From: an uncultured Kordia sp.
GTDB lineage: Bacteria > Bacteroidota > Bacteroidia > Flavobacteriales > Flavobacteriaceae
Length of the DNA stretch: 64,000 nucleotides
Assembly: GCF_947496985.1 (NCBI RefSeq)
Contig: NZ_CANMEZ010000011.1
Coordinates: 62,001-126,000, forward strand
Direction of reading: 5' to 3'
The notes under the pieces were generated by a model. It did not search any database. It had not been told where the DNA came from and worked only from the letters and a program-made list of their open reading frames with translations. Position numbers and translations under genes: made by a program. This document shows, piece after piece, positions 7,691-15,678 of this stretch. Each line of letters begins with the position of its first letter. The first letter of the stretch is position 1.

Positions 7691-8770
7691 ATGGAATGTT
7701 CAAATTTACTCGAAGCTGCTTTAAAAAAAGGTGATATTAGCAAGTCATTATTTCAAGGTTCCTCCGACAAGGAATTAATTATTGATTTACAACGTACACT
7801 TTTTGAATTGGGTTTCGAAAAAGAATTGAAGCTGTATAATTACGAAGCTGATGGAGATTATGGCCCAGCAACCGTAAAAGCAGTTGCCGCTTTTGCAACT
7901 AAAAACAATTATACAAGTGATGGAACTTCAGTTCCTAATGAATTATGTGAATTAATTGTACAACGCCATAACTTTCTTCCTGAGATGTATTTGTTATGGG
8001 CTATACATTCTGCTGATTTACGAACCAAAAAATATATCTCTAAAGGAACACGTACGAGTATTTCTGCCATTCAAACATTTTTGAATACTATTGGTTACGG
8101 AGCACAACTCAATTTTGCAAAGTTTGGTGCTGACGGATTTTATGGAAATAGTACACGTAACGCTGTTATAGCCTATACTAAAGATAATAATATTAGTTCT
8201 GATGGTGATTGGTTATCGCGCCCAGTTGTTGATCTATTTTTAAAGGATATTAATGTGTTTTACGGTCGCAAATGGATGGATCATGCTCCGAAAAATTTAC
8301 CTAGTGGAAAATCTCCATTAGTATTATTTGAAGCGTCAAATTTTCAAGGAAAACCTTGTAGAGCCGATGTTGAATTTATTCCTGCTTTAGAAAAAATTAA
8401 TGGGTATGCTGTACAAGCAAATGTAAAAATACATGTAACAAGTTCGTTTCGAACAACTACAAATGTAAAAGGAGCCATTGTAAAACCTGCCACTTACTCC
8501 AATCACTTAGCAGGTCATGGAATTGACATGAATATTGTATATGGAAATAATTCATGGGCAAATTCATCTGTATTGACAAAGTATCCTAATGTGCCGCAAC
8601 CTGTAAAATACTTTTTAAGCTTAATTATTGACGATCCAGAATTACGCTGGGGCGGAAATTTTAATACAAAAGATCCTGTTCATATTGACGATCATTTAAA
8701 CAAAGATCGTGCAGTGTGGAGAAAACGCTATGAAGTTATGCAAAAAGCTGTTCAACTTGGAGAAGTATAG
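7691..8770 (+). CDS. Peptidoglycan-binding M15-type peptidase
   Basis: Started at the ATG at 7691 (MECSNLLEAALKKG), 359 residues; an upstream ATG at 7643 gives an unlikely N-terminus. Two peptidoglycan-binding type 1 units are visible: one around residues 20-80 (DLQRTLFELGF...DGDYGPATVKAVAAFATKNN) and one around 120-180 (FGADGFYGNSTRNAVIAYTKDN). The C-terminal domain has the M15 signature SNHLAGHGID (SxHxxGxxxD, zinc ligands His and Asp) near residue 275 and DPVHIDDH near residue 330. The fold is that of D-Ala-D-Ala carboxypeptidases and phage endolysins. No signal peptide is seen, which is odd for a wall-acting enzyme. It is followed 15 bases later by a membrane pentapeptide-repeat protein. 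Confidence 0.8.
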   Translation: MECSNLLEAALKKGDISKSLFQGSSDKELIIDLQRTLFELGFEKELKLYNYEADGDYGPATVKAVAAFATKNNYTSDGTSVPNELCELIVQRHNFLPEMYLLWAIHSADLRTKKYISKGTRTSISAIQTFLNTIGYGAQLNFAKFGADGFYGNSTRNAVIAYTKDNNISSDGDWLSRPVVDLFLKDINVFYGRKWMDHAPKNLPSGKSPLVLFEASNFQGKPCRADVEFIPALEKINGYAVQANVKIHVTSSFRTTTNVKGAIVKPATYSNHLAGHGIDMNIVYGNNSWANSSVLTKYPNVPQPVKYFLSLIIDDPELRWGGNFNTKDPVHIDDHLNKDRAVWRKRYEVMQKAVQLGEV

Positions 8771-8785
8771 TTAATTTAAAAATCT

Positions 8786-9868
8786 ATGACAGAAGAATCT
8801 GAAGATCAAAATACAGAAGACAAATTAATTAAAATTGAGGCGCGTTTATTAGAGCAAGAACACAGACCTATACAATTAATTTTAAATTTTCTCAAACGAA
8901 GTAAATATCAAAAAAATGACCCTAGACGAAAAGCGGTCACAAGAGCTGTTATTTGGCGACTTTTTTTCTCTCCAACTACATTAGCCGTTGCAAGTAGTGG
9001 TATTTTAGCTATTGCGACTGTTTACTTTCTCAGCAAACAAAATGATATTTTGGATGCTCAGACAACATTGGTTGAGCAACAAGTTGAAATTTTGGGAAGC
9101 CAAAATAATATGATTGATCAGCAAATTCATATAGCAGAAGCTACACGCAGATCTTCTCAAATGATCATTTTAGATGGTATCTTAAGAGATATTAATATTG
9201 AATTAAATACTGGAAAGAAAGAGCTTTCAAGCAACTTAACTGCCCGAATAATTAGCTTGAGTCATTCCATAAAACCTTATAAATTTTTTGATTATCAAAT
9301 TGACTCAATATCTAAACTACTAAGTCCCGAAAGAAGCCAATTATTATATTCTATTTCATATAATGATTTAGAAAATTCATACGTATCCAATCAACTATTC
9401 AAGAAAACTAATTTTGAATATGCCGATTTGGACAGACTTGATTTGAAGAATAAGAAATTAAACAATGTCAACTTGCGCTATGCTAGTTTAAAGAAAACAT
9501 TATTACATAAAGCTGAGCTAAAAAAAGCTATTTTAAGAGAAGCGTACATTGTAAATGCTGGTTTTCCTAATGCTATTATGAATGGTATAGATTTAAGAAA
9601 CACATATCTTGAAGATGTAAATTTGAGCGGCGCCATTTTGACAAAAGCTAATTTAGAAAACACCATTTTTAAAAATTTAGACCTCAGTAAAATCGATTCA
9701 TTAGATAATGTGAGAGTTGGTCGCTATAATTGGTTTCAATATGTAAAAGATTCTATGATCGCTGTAAAAGGTGTTGATGAATTAATGAAAACGTATCGAG
9801 TTGATAGTGTTTATTATAGTAGTATGAAAAAGAAGTTACCGACATTAGTAAGGAAAGAACAACAATAA
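8786..9868 (+). CDS. Membrane protein with C-terminal pentapeptide repeats
   Basis: A 360-residue protein. The first 55 residues are charged and cytosolic. One transmembrane helix lies near residues 60-82 (LAVASSGILAIATVYFLS), then a coiled-coil-like stretch (DAQTTLVEQQVEILGSQNNMIDQQ). From about residue 215 a run of pentapeptide repeats with the A(N/D)Lxx pattern forms a right-handed beta-helix (NVNLRYASLKKTLLHKAEL..., IDLRNTYLEDVNLSGAILTKANLENTIF). Function unknown. It is probably translated with the upstream peptidase (15-base gap), suggesting a cell-envelope role. Confidence 0.75.
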   Translation: MTEESEDQNTEDKLIKIEARLLEQEHRPIQLILNFLKRSKYQKNDPRRKAVTRAVIWRLFFSPTTLAVASSGILAIATVYFLSKQNDILDAQTTLVEQQVEILGSQNNMIDQQIHIAEATRRSSQMIILDGILRDINIELNTGKKELSSNLTARIISLSHSIKPYKFFDYQIDSISKLLSPERSQLLYSISYNDLENSYVSNQLFKKTNFEYADLDRLDLKNKKLNNVNLRYASLKKTLLHKAELKKAILREAYIVNAGFPNAIMNGIDLRNTYLEDVNLSGAILTKANLENTIFKNLDLSKIDSLDNVRVGRYNWFQYVKDSMIAVKGVDELMKTYRVDSVYYSSMKKKLPTLVRKEQQ

Positions 9869-9883
9869 AAACTCCCTTATTCG

Positions 9884-10387
9884 CTACTTTTCTTTTATAT
9901 ACAAACCATCAAAAACTGTAGTCCACGTTTTTTGATCAGGAGATGTTTCCCAATGTTGACGAACGGAACCATCAGTATTCAATGTCCAAGTAACTCTATT
10001 GACATATTTTTGTCCTTTCGCAGAAGTTACCTCATCGCTTTGTAAAATCATTTGGTTGCCTACTCTATTTCCCTTTAAATGTAGATTTCCACCTTGATTG
10101 TCTACCCAAATTTGTTCCCACTGTTTCTTTTGCGCATTATAAAAGTTGTAACTCGTTCCTGTATAATTTGCTTTGGCGCTTGTCCAGTTTTCACGTAATA
10201 CACATTCGTTTTCAATTTTAGTAATTCTATTTTTACCTGCTGGCGTTCCGTCTGCATTGGTAACATTCCAAGTTCCAATCCAAAAATCAAAGGCTTGATG
10301 ATTTTCTGTACAACATGCACATGGCTTTTGCTGAGCGTTAATTGATGTTGAAATTAAAATTGCAAATAACAATACAAGTTTTTTCAT
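9884..10387 (-). CDS. Exported DUF1579-like protein
   Basis: A 167-residue protein with a signal peptide (MKKLVLLFAILISTSINAQ). After a short Cys-containing stretch (KPCACC) come FDFWIGTWNV and repeated beta strands ending in GSVRQHWETSPDQKTWTTVFDGLY, which is the DUF1579 (lipocalin-like calycin) pattern. The ligand is unknown. It converges with the pentapeptide-repeat gene, leaving only 15 bases between stops. Confidence 0.8.
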   Translation of the reverse strand: MKKLVLLFAILISTSINAQQKPCACCTENHQAFDFWIGTWNVTNADGTPAGKNRITKIENECVLRENWTSAKANYTGTSYNFYNAQKKQWEQIWVDNQGGNLHLKGNRVGNQMILQSDEVTSAKGQKYVNRVTWTLNTDGSVRQHWETSPDQKTWTTVFDGLYIKEK

Positions 10388-10584
10388 CTTTTTAGGGTTT
10401 TATTAAGAATATACAATATAGCAAAAAACCAATTTAAAAATCGTTAATCAATTATTAAACAGAATCTTAACTCTGAAACAGAAAAGCTTTTTGTCTGCAT
10501 ATCAAGAAGTAAATTTTCACAATTCTTAACATTCTTTAATCTATTTCTAATATTCTCTTAACATACCGAATGTGGTTTTCGACA

Positions 10585-10592
10585 TATATTTG
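10585..10592 (+). promoter_or_regulatory. TATATTTG -7 promoter element of a candidate small RNA
   Basis: An exact TAnnTTTG match, preceded by TTAACAT-containing repeats at about 10526 and 10558. No plus-strand reading frame follows before the terminator at about 10646, so the promoter appears to serve an untranslated transcript. Confidence 0.5.
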
Positions 10593-10596
10593 CACT

Positions 10597-10670
10597 GTTG
10601 TAAAAATCTAATACGACAAATTTGGGTTAGTTAAAGAAATTAAATCGGGTCTCATTGCCCGATTTTTCTT
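10597..10670 (+). ncRNA. Candidate small RNA, about 70 nt
   Basis: The interval runs from just downstream of a consensus-like TATATTTG to a strong terminator: AAATCGGG, loop TCTCATTG, then CCCGATTTTTC (10645-10670). There is no start codon with a meaningful frame inside. The hairpin also lies immediately before the stop of the convergent minus-strand gene, so it might only serve that gene; the T-run, however, is on the plus-strand side. No Rfam family is recognised. Confidence 0.4.
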
Positions 10671-10672
10671 GT

Positions 10673-11464
10673 TTATAGACTTTCGTGAAGTTTTTTGAAA
10701 TAAGCAAATGCTTTTGCCAAACGTGAGCCATACCAACTAAAATATTCTCCATCTACAAAAACGGTTTTAGCATGATGTGTACAACGTCCTAATTCAAACG
10801 CATGTTCTGACTTAAACGGATACGGTTCTGATGATAACATCACAATATCAGGATCGCCTTGCAAACGTATTTTTTTAATTTCTACTTCAGGATATCTACC
10901 ATGTGATTCATAGATGTTTTCAAACTTGCACAAATTCAATAAGTAATTGATAAATGTATCTTTTCCGGCTACCATCCAAGGCTTTCGCCAGATAAAATAT
11001 GCTGCTTTTTGAACAGGAATATCTTTTACAAACTCTTGAAAGTCTTTTAGATGAAATCGAATTTTATCATTAATTTTAGAAGCTTCTGTATTGCATTTAA
11101 ACAGTTTTCCATATTGTGAAATCATATCTAATGATTCTTCAATATTTTTCACATCAGAAACATGCACTGGAAATAACTTTTCTAAAGTTTCTACAATTTC
11201 TTTTGTATTCTCTTCTTTGTTACACAGAATAATATCTGGTTGCAACTCTTTTATTTTTTCTAGTTTGATGTTTTTGGTACCACCAACAATCTTTTTCGTG
11301 CTTTTTAAATGATATGGATGTACACAAAACTTCGTGATTCCTACAATATGATCTTCTAAACCTAAATCATATAGTAATTCTGTTTGAGACGGCACTAACG
11401 ATATGATTCGTTTTGGAGGCGCTTCAAAAAAAAGTTCTCTATTTAATTGATCTTTGATTTTCAT
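10673..11464 (-). CDS. Helical-backbone metal receptor protein, BtuF-like
   Basis: A 263-residue protein with the periplasmic-binding fold typical of cobalamin and siderophore receptors: RIISLVPSQTELLYDLGLEDHIVGITKFC near residue 19, then LEKIKELQPDIILCNKEEN near residue 70, a long linking helix, and DPDIVMLSSEPYPF in the C-terminal lobe. There is no signal peptide, so it is probably cytosolic; such signal-less members are common in Bacteroidota. No permease or ATPase gene is adjacent. The ligand cannot be told from sequence. pyrF follows on its upstream side, same strand, with a 37-base gap. Confidence 0.8.
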   Translation of the reverse strand: MKIKDQLNRELFFEAPPKRIISLVPSQTELLYDLGLEDHIVGITKFCVHPYHLKSTKKIVGGTKNIKLEKIKELQPDIILCNKEENTKEIVETLEKLFPVHVSDVKNIEESLDMISQYGKLFKCNTEASKINDKIRFHLKDFQEFVKDIPVQKAAYFIWRKPWMVAGKDTFINYLLNLCKFENIYESHGRYPEVEIKKIRLQGDPDIVMLSSEPYPFKSEHAFELGRCTHHAKTVFVDGEYFSWYGSRLAKAFAYFKKLHESL

Positions 11465-11501
11465 ATGTGAGATTCTGAATCAAGTTCAGAATGACGAAAA
11501 G

Positions 11502-12317
11502 TTACTTTGTTAAAATCTCTGCCATTTGTGTTTGTAAGTCTTTAGCATTTTTGGCTGCAGCCGAAGCAAAATCTTCTTGATTTGATGCATAAATAATTCC
11601 ACGAGAAGAATTAATTAATAAACCAACATCCTTTGTCATTCCATATTTGCAAACATCTTGCAGATTTCCTCCTTGCGCTCCAACACCAGGAACTAATAAG
11701 AAACTTTCTGGAATTATTTCTCTGATTTCTCCTAAGAAAGAAGCTTTTGTAGCACCAACAACATACATTAGATTCTGGCTATTTTGCCAATTTTTAGAAG
11801 TTTCTAATACATGTTTGTATACTTCTTTGTTATCAATAGTTTTCGTTTGAAAATCAAATGCACCTTGATTGGAAGTCAACGCCAATAAAATAGTATGTTT
11901 TCCTTCAAACGCTAAAAACGGCTCTACAGAGTCTTTTCCCATATATGGAGCAACTGTTACCGAATCAAACGCTAAATCATCAAAGAATGCTTTTGCGTAC
12001 ATTGTAGACGTGTTTCCAATATCTCCACGTTTTGCATCAGCAATGGTAAATATTTCTGGGTGATTTGTATTTAAGTATTGAATTGTTTTTTCTAACGCTT
12101 GCCAACCTTTTATTCCGTAGGCTTCATAAAATGCAGTATTAGGTTTGTAAGCCACTGCTAAATGATGTGTAGCATCAATAATTGCCTTGTTAAACTCAAA
12201 TATAGGATCTTCCATTTCAAGTAAATGCGTTGGAATCTTTTGTAAATCAACATCGAGTCCAATACAAAGGAAAGATTTCTTTTTGTGTATTTGTGCAATC
12301 AGTTGTGTTGTGGTCAT
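11502..12317 (-). CDS. pyrF: Orotidine 5'-phosphate decarboxylase, type 2
   Basis: A 271-residue enzyme, the usual length of the longer type 2 subfamily. It decarboxylates OMP to UMP, the last step of de novo pyrimidine synthesis. The active-site segment [15 protein letters not shown] (Asp-x-Lys-xx-Asp) lies near residue 92; [13 protein letters not shown] near residue 17 and VPGVGAQGG near residue 208 form the substrate pocket and phosphate-binding region. It lies between prfA and the metal-receptor gene, all on the minus strand. Confidence 0.95.
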   Translation of the reverse strand: MTTTQLIAQIHKKKSFLCIGLDVDLQKIPTHLLEMEDPIFEFNKAIIDATHHLAVAYKPNTAFYEAYGIKGWQALEKTIQYLNTNHPEIFTIADAKRGDIGNTSTMYAKAFFDDLAFDSVTVAPYMGKDSVEPFLAFEGKHTILLALTSNQGAFDFQTKTIDNKEVYKHVLETSKNWQNSQNLMYVVGATKASFLGEIREIIPESFLLVPGVGAQGGNLQDVCKYGMTKDVGLLINSSRGIIYASNQEDFASAAAKNAKDLQTQMAEILTK

Positions 12318-12375
12318 TCTTTTTTGGGTGTTGGGTTGTTGTTGGATATTTTGTGTAGTTTATTAGATATAGTAT

Positions 12376-12403
12376 TTAAAAAAAGCCTCAAAATTGAGGC
12401 TTG
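12376..12403 (-). terminator. Rho-independent terminator of prfA
   Basis: Read on the minus strand, AAGCCTCAA pairs with TTGAGGCTT and is followed by a run of T, just past the prfA stop codon. Confidence 0.8.
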
Positions 12404-12409
12404 TATGCT

Positions 12410-13486
12410 TTACATTATCTCGCTAGCATCTTTCAGCTTCTGCGTATTTTCAACGAGCATTAATTCATCTAATATTTTTTGAATATCTCCATTGATAATA
12501 TTTGACAAATCGTATAATGTTAAACCTATTCGGTGATCTGTTACACGACCTTGTGGATAATTGTATGTTCTAATTTTCGCACTTCTATCACCTGAAGAAA
12601 CCATACTTTTACGACGTTCAGAGTCAGCTGCAAGTTTCTTTTCAAGTTCTTTTTCGTATAAACGAGAACGTAATACTTTTAAGGCTTTTTCTAAGTTTTT
12701 ATGTGATGATTTTTGATCCTGACAACTTACTACCAATCCAGATGGTCCGTGATGTAAACGAATTGCTGAATAGGTTGTATTTACAGATTGTCCTCCAGGA
12801 CCTGTAGAAGTTGTTCGTTCAATACGAACATCATTCATATCTAATTCTACATCAAATTCTTCTGCTTCAGGCAATACCATTACCGTAGCAGCACTTGTAT
12901 GCACACGTCCTTGAGTTTCTGTTTGTGGTACACGTTGTACACGATGTACTCCAGCTTCAAACTTCATTGTCCCATATACATCTTCACCTGAAACTTCAAA
13001 TATAATTTCTTTGAATCCACCAGAAGTTCCTTCACTGTAATCAACAACACTTACACTCCATCCTTTTCCTTCGCAATATTTTGTATACATACGGTGTAAG
13101 TCACCTGCAAAAATACTAGCTTCATCTCCCCCAGTTCCTGCACGTACTTCTACCACCACGTTTTTACTATCTTCCGGATCTTTCGGAATAAGTAAAAACT
13201 TGATTTCTTCTTCTAGTTTTGGAAGTTCTTCTTTAGCTTCTTCCAATTGCATTTTTGCCATTTCTACCATTTCTGCATCGCTTCCATCGGCAAGGATTTC
13301 TTCTGCTTCAGAAATGTTGTCTAGCAATTCTTTATAAATGTCTCGTTTTTCAACAAGCGTTTTTAAATCTTTATATTCTTTATTGAGTTCAACATATCGT
13401 TTTCTATCTGCAATAATATCAGGTTGAATGATTAAATCATTTACCTCATCAAAACGTTGTTTTACTATTTGTAATTTATCTAACAT
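12410..13486 (-). CDS. prfA: Peptide chain release factor 1
   Basis: A 358-residue class I release factor that recognises UAA and UAG. The PxT-type decoding loop region is in [18 protein letters not shown], and the GGQ motif that triggers peptidyl-tRNA hydrolysis is in [17 protein letters not shown] (near residue 230). The N-terminal helical domain has the expected charged coiled region, and the C-terminus contains [22 protein letters not shown]. Full length, no anomalies. A -7-like element (minus strand TAAATTTG) lies 25 bases upstream. Confidence 0.97.
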   Translation of the reverse strand: MLDKLQIVKQRFDEVNDLIIQPDIIADRKRYVELNKEYKDLKTLVEKRDIYKELLDNISEAEEILADGSDAEMVEMAKMQLEEAKEELPKLEEEIKFLLIPKDPEDSKNVVVEVRAGTGGDEASIFAGDLHRMYTKYCEGKGWSVSVVDYSEGTSGGFKEIIFEVSGEDVYGTMKFEAGVHRVQRVPQTETQGRVHTSAATVMVLPEAEEFDVELDMNDVRIERTTSTGPGGQSVNTTYSAIRLHHGPSGLVVSCQDQKSSHKNLEKALKVLRSRLYEKELEKKLAADSERRKSMVSSGDRSAKIRTYNYPQGRVTDHRIGLTLYDLSNIINGDIQKILDELMLVENTQKLKDASEIM

Positions 13487-13510
13487 GTAACTTTCTTCTT
13501 TTCAGGTTTG

Positions 13511-13518
13511 CAAATTTA
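13511..13518 (-). promoter_or_regulatory. -7 promoter element of prfA
   Basis: On the minus strand the sequence reads TAAATTTG, an exact TAnnTTTG match, about 25 bases upstream of the prfA start codon. No clear -33 TTG at the proper distance was seen. Confidence 0.5.
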
Positions 13519-13664
13519 CAATTTTTATTGATTGTTTCAGATTTTATGTGTGACATCTAAAACTACTTCTTGCAAGAAAATCATTTTCTTTATATTTTTT
13601 TCGATTTATCTTACTTTTTAATTGTATTTAAATGCTATTACTTAACCAAGTAAAACTTTCACAC

Positions 13665-13801
13665 ATGAAAAAAAGAGGAATTAATTCATTAAAACTAGTA
13701 TTTCATCATTAAAAGAAATCATAAAAGATGGATTACATAAACCAATAGATGAAAATGGACAGTGCGATGAAACATATTGTAATTGTGAGACTAAAAAGTA
13801 G
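13665..13801 (+). pseudogene. Frameshifted GG-leader peptide precursor
   Basis: From the ATG at 13665 the frame reads MKKRGINSLKLVFHH and stops. In another frame from about 13694 it continues TSISSLKEIIKDG...CDETYCNCETKK to a stop at 13801. Together they look like one precursor leader (MKK..NSLKLNKTSISSLKE) with part of LNK missing. A loss of 10 bases between two AAAACTA repeats would explain both the missing residues and the frame change. The core is short (four Cys... C-D-E-T-Y-C-N-C type) and no Gly-Gly is left. A terminator still follows at 13829. The reconstruction is inference. Confidence 0.6.
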
Positions 13802-13828
13802 TTTCATAAAAAATATCAATCTTTTTTT

Positions 13829-13860
13829 ACTGCCTCATTTTTATAAAAATGAGGTAGTTT
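13829..13860 (+). terminator. Terminator after the frameshifted precursor
   Basis: ACTGCCTCATTTTT pairs with AAAAATGAGGTAGT around a very short loop, followed by TT. Its preservation suggests the pseudogene decayed recently. Confidence 0.75.
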
Positions 13861-13951
13861 ACTTATGCAAACATTACTAATACTACGGTATAGCCTTATT
13901 TATTTAAAGTCTGTTTTGACTAATTTTATCCCTTAACTAAAACCTATAATC

Positions 13952-14239
13952 ATGAAAAAACAAAAGTTAAACCTAGGGAAATTGAGCTTAAAAAAGTCGA
14001 AAGTAGCTTCATTAGAATCTGAAAGTGTTACTGGTGGATTCCAGTCATGGACAGGAACTGCTGAGCCTTGCTTTACAGATTTTTTCTGTGGACCGGCTAC
14101 TCAGAACTGCCCTACTAATGGTTGTGTAACTAATGGTTGTCCTCCACAAACAGGAAACTGCCCTACTAATGGTTGTCCACCTGCAACATTATTATGTGGA
14201 TCGCATTCAGTATGCCCTCCAGGAGTTTATTGCTACTAA
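13952..14239 (+). CDS. Cys-rich GG-leader precursor, array member 1
   Basis: A 95-residue precursor: leader MKKQKLNLGKLSLKKSKVASLESESV, cleavage site TGG at residues 27-29, then the core start FQSWTGTAEPC, shared word for word with the next two genes. The core contains the tandem unit NCPTNGC twice (with CVTNGCPPQTG between) and ends SVCPPGVYCY. Twelve Cys are present in about 66 core residues. The DNA of the repeat is nearly identical, showing internal duplication. Own promoter region and own terminator. Product class (lanthipeptide-like, disulfide-rich or other) is not established by sequence. Confidence 0.85.
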   Translation: MKKQKLNLGKLSLKKSKVASLESESVTGGFQSWTGTAEPCFTDFFCGPATQNCPTNGCVTNGCPPQTGNCPTNGCPPATLLCGSHSVCPPGVYCY

Positions 14240-14269
14240 GAATTTATAGTTTATACTATTAAGAATAGA

Positions 14270-14300
14270 AAGGCTTTCAAACATTTGAAAGCCTTTTTTG
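14270..14300 (+). terminator. Terminator of array member 1
   Basis: AAAGGCTTTCAAA pairs with TTTGAAAGCCTTT and is followed by a T-run. The terminators after members 2 and 4 are related in sequence, as expected of duplicated units. Confidence 0.85.
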
Positions 14301-14306
14301 TTTGTA

Positions 14307-14326
14307 TATAAAACTTACTATTTATA
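14307..14326 (+). repeat. Upstream repeat, copy 1 (second copy at 14761-14780)
   Basis: A 20-base block is identical at 14307-14326 and 14761-14780, followed in both cases by GGTTTT(c/a)AC and, about 65 bases on, by the start of a precursor gene. It is part of the duplicated unit and probably includes promoter determinants. Confidence 0.7.
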
Positions 14327-14393
14327 TGGTTTTCACAGATCAGTATACGTAACTGTTTTGTTATTTTTAATCTTTAACCATAAACCATATATC

Positions 14394-14687
14394 ATGAAAA
14401 AAAAGAAAATAAATTTAAAACAGCTAGCCTTAAACAAGTCTAATGTAGCATCATTTGAAGTTAATAGTGTAACTGGTGGATTTCAGTCATGGACAGGAAC
14501 TGCCGAGCCATGTTCCTATTCAGATTTTAATTGTAACCTAACTGACGATTGCGTTTCTGCTGCTTGCCCACCACAAACAGGGAACTGTCCTACAAATGGA
14601 TGTCCACCTCCAACTCAAAATTGTGGTACTTTGTATGGCTGTCAAACAGCGCTTTATAGCTTCTGTAATGGACTTCAGTGCTACTAA
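14394..14687 (+). CDS. Cys-rich GG-leader precursor, array member 2
   Basis: A 97-residue precursor from the ATG at 14394; the longer frame opening at 14298 is an artefact reaching into the promoter. Leader MKKKKINLKQLALNKSNVASFEVNSV, site TGG, core starting FQSWTGTAEPC. It keeps CPPQTGNCPTNGCPPPTQNCG from member 1 but has a different end (YSFCNGLQCY). The final Cys-Tyr is common to members 1, 2 and 3. Closest to member 3 in the leader (KKKKINLKxLxxNKSNVASFEVNSV). Confidence 0.85.
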   Translation: MKKKKINLKQLALNKSNVASFEVNSVTGGFQSWTGTAEPCSYSDFNCNLTDDCVSAACPPQTGNCPTNGCPPPTQNCGTLYGCQTALYSFCNGLQCY

Positions 14688-14713
14688 TTATACACATAGA
14701 AGAAATTAATAAG

Positions 14714-14746
14714 AAAGGCTTTTAAAATAATTAAAAGCCTTTTCTA
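14714..14746 (+). terminator. Terminator of array member 2
   Basis: AAAGGCTTTTAA pairs with TTAAAAGCCTTTT around a short loop, followed by TCTATTCT. Confidence 0.8.
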
Positions 14747-14847
14747 TTCTTAACACCGTTTATAAAACTTACTATTTATAAGGTTTTAACACCATATTTC
14801 AGAATGTTGTTTTTTTACTTTTGATAGTTAACCAAAATCAAAATATC

Positions 14848-15135
14848 ATGAAGAAAAAAAAGATCAATTTGAAAAAATTAGTTTTTAATAAATCAAATGT
14901 AGCATCATTTGAAGTTAATAGTGTAATTGGCGGATTTCAATCGTGGACAGGAACTGCGGAACCTTGTTCTTTTTCAGATATTAATTGTAATGATACTGAT
15001 ACTTCTGGCGATTGTATTACTGGAAATGGATGTGTAGCTCCAACAGTATTTGGATGCCCTTCAAACCATTGTAATATAACAATCATTGGTTGTAATTCAG
15101 ATTCTATTTGTCCTCCTGGCGTTTATTGCTACTAA
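14848..15135 (+). CDS. Cys-rich GG-leader precursor, array member 3
   Basis: A 95-residue precursor from the ATG at 14848. The leader is nearly identical to that of member 2, but the site reads IGG rather than TGG. The core starts FQSWTGTAEPCSFSDINC, then diverges (CITGNGCVAPTVFGC) and ends SICPPGVYCY like member 1, so it looks like a mosaic of its neighbours. A TACTTTTG -7-like element lies at 14816-14823, 25 bases before the start. Confidence 0.85.
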   Translation: MKKKKINLKKLVFNKSNVASFEVNSVIGGFQSWTGTAEPCSFSDINCNDTDTSGDCITGNGCVAPTVFGCPSNHCNITIIGCNSDSICPPGVYCY

Positions 15136-15158
15136 GAATACATAATCTATAAAATTTA

Positions 15159-15196
15159 AAAAAGCTTCCAGTCAGGTATTGGAAGCTTTATTTTTA
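15159..15196 (+). terminator. Terminator of array member 3
   Basis: AAAGCTTCCA pairs with TGGAAGCTTT, followed by ATTTTT. It differs in sequence from the other terminators of the array. Confidence 0.8.
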
Positions 15197-15301
15197 CCAT
15201 CTATTTACATTTTTATACCATCTATACAGTATTATTTATGATTCTTTTTTTCATACTTCTCTTTTTTTAGATTTGAGTTTTATTCAACAATAATTCACAT
15301 T

Positions 15302-15589
15302 ATGAAAAAACAAAAAGTATCATTAAAAAAATTAAATCTTAGTAAATCAAAAGTAGCCTCTGTAAATTCAAATCACGTTGTTGGTGGTTATTTATTCTTT
15401 TTAACAGATAATGGTTGTGGATCTGAGTATTCAGTTTGGCCAGATATCTGTCCTATTTCACATAATTGTCCTCCTGCACACACAGACGGTTGTCCTCCAA
15501 ATCCAAATACTTCTGATTGTAATCTTTCTTTTGATTGCCAAACAGTTGTTGGATGCACTACCGTAGGAACTCCAACGTTTGCTTGCTAG
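15302..15589 (+). CDS. Cys-rich GG-leader precursor, array member 4
   Basis: A 95-residue precursor with leader MKKQKVSLKKLNLSKSKVASVNSNHV and site VGG (residues 27-29). The core lacks the FQSWTGTAEPC start (it begins YLFFLTDNGC) but keeps the CPPxHTDGCPPNPN style and ten Cys. It ends in FAC rather than CY. A TAGATTTG -7-like element lies near 15269. It is the most divergent of the four and converges with the DUF5777 operon. Confidence 0.85.
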   Translation: MKKQKVSLKKLNLSKSKVASVNSNHVVGGYLFFLTDNGCGSEYSVWPDICPISHNCPPAHTDGCPPNPNTSDCNLSFDCQTVVGCTTVGTPTFAC

Positions 15590-15615
15590 TATTTTTAAAA
15601 AAAATGTTTTACATA

Positions 15616-15652
15616 AAAAAAGGCTTTCAAAATATACTTGAAAGCCTTTTTA
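15616..15652. terminator. Bidirectional terminator between array member 4 and the DUF5777 operon
   Basis: AAAAAAGGCTTTCAA pairs with TTGAAAGCCTTTTTA; T-runs exist on both sides, so it can serve both converging transcripts. Confidence 0.85.
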
Positions 15653-15678
15653 GTAGGTTACGTTCGTACTTTATATGT

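Noticed and set aside
7691-9868. Endolysin/holin pair of a phage for the M15 peptidase and the pentapeptide membrane protein
   Set aside because: The membrane protein is much too long for a holin and carries pentapeptide repeats; no phage genes are nearby.
13952-15589. Firm call of lanthipeptides for the Cys-rich precursors
   Set aside because: The leader fits the families annotated so, but no synthetase is in the window and the Cys-Pro-rich cores also suit disulfide-bonded products; I keep the neutral name.
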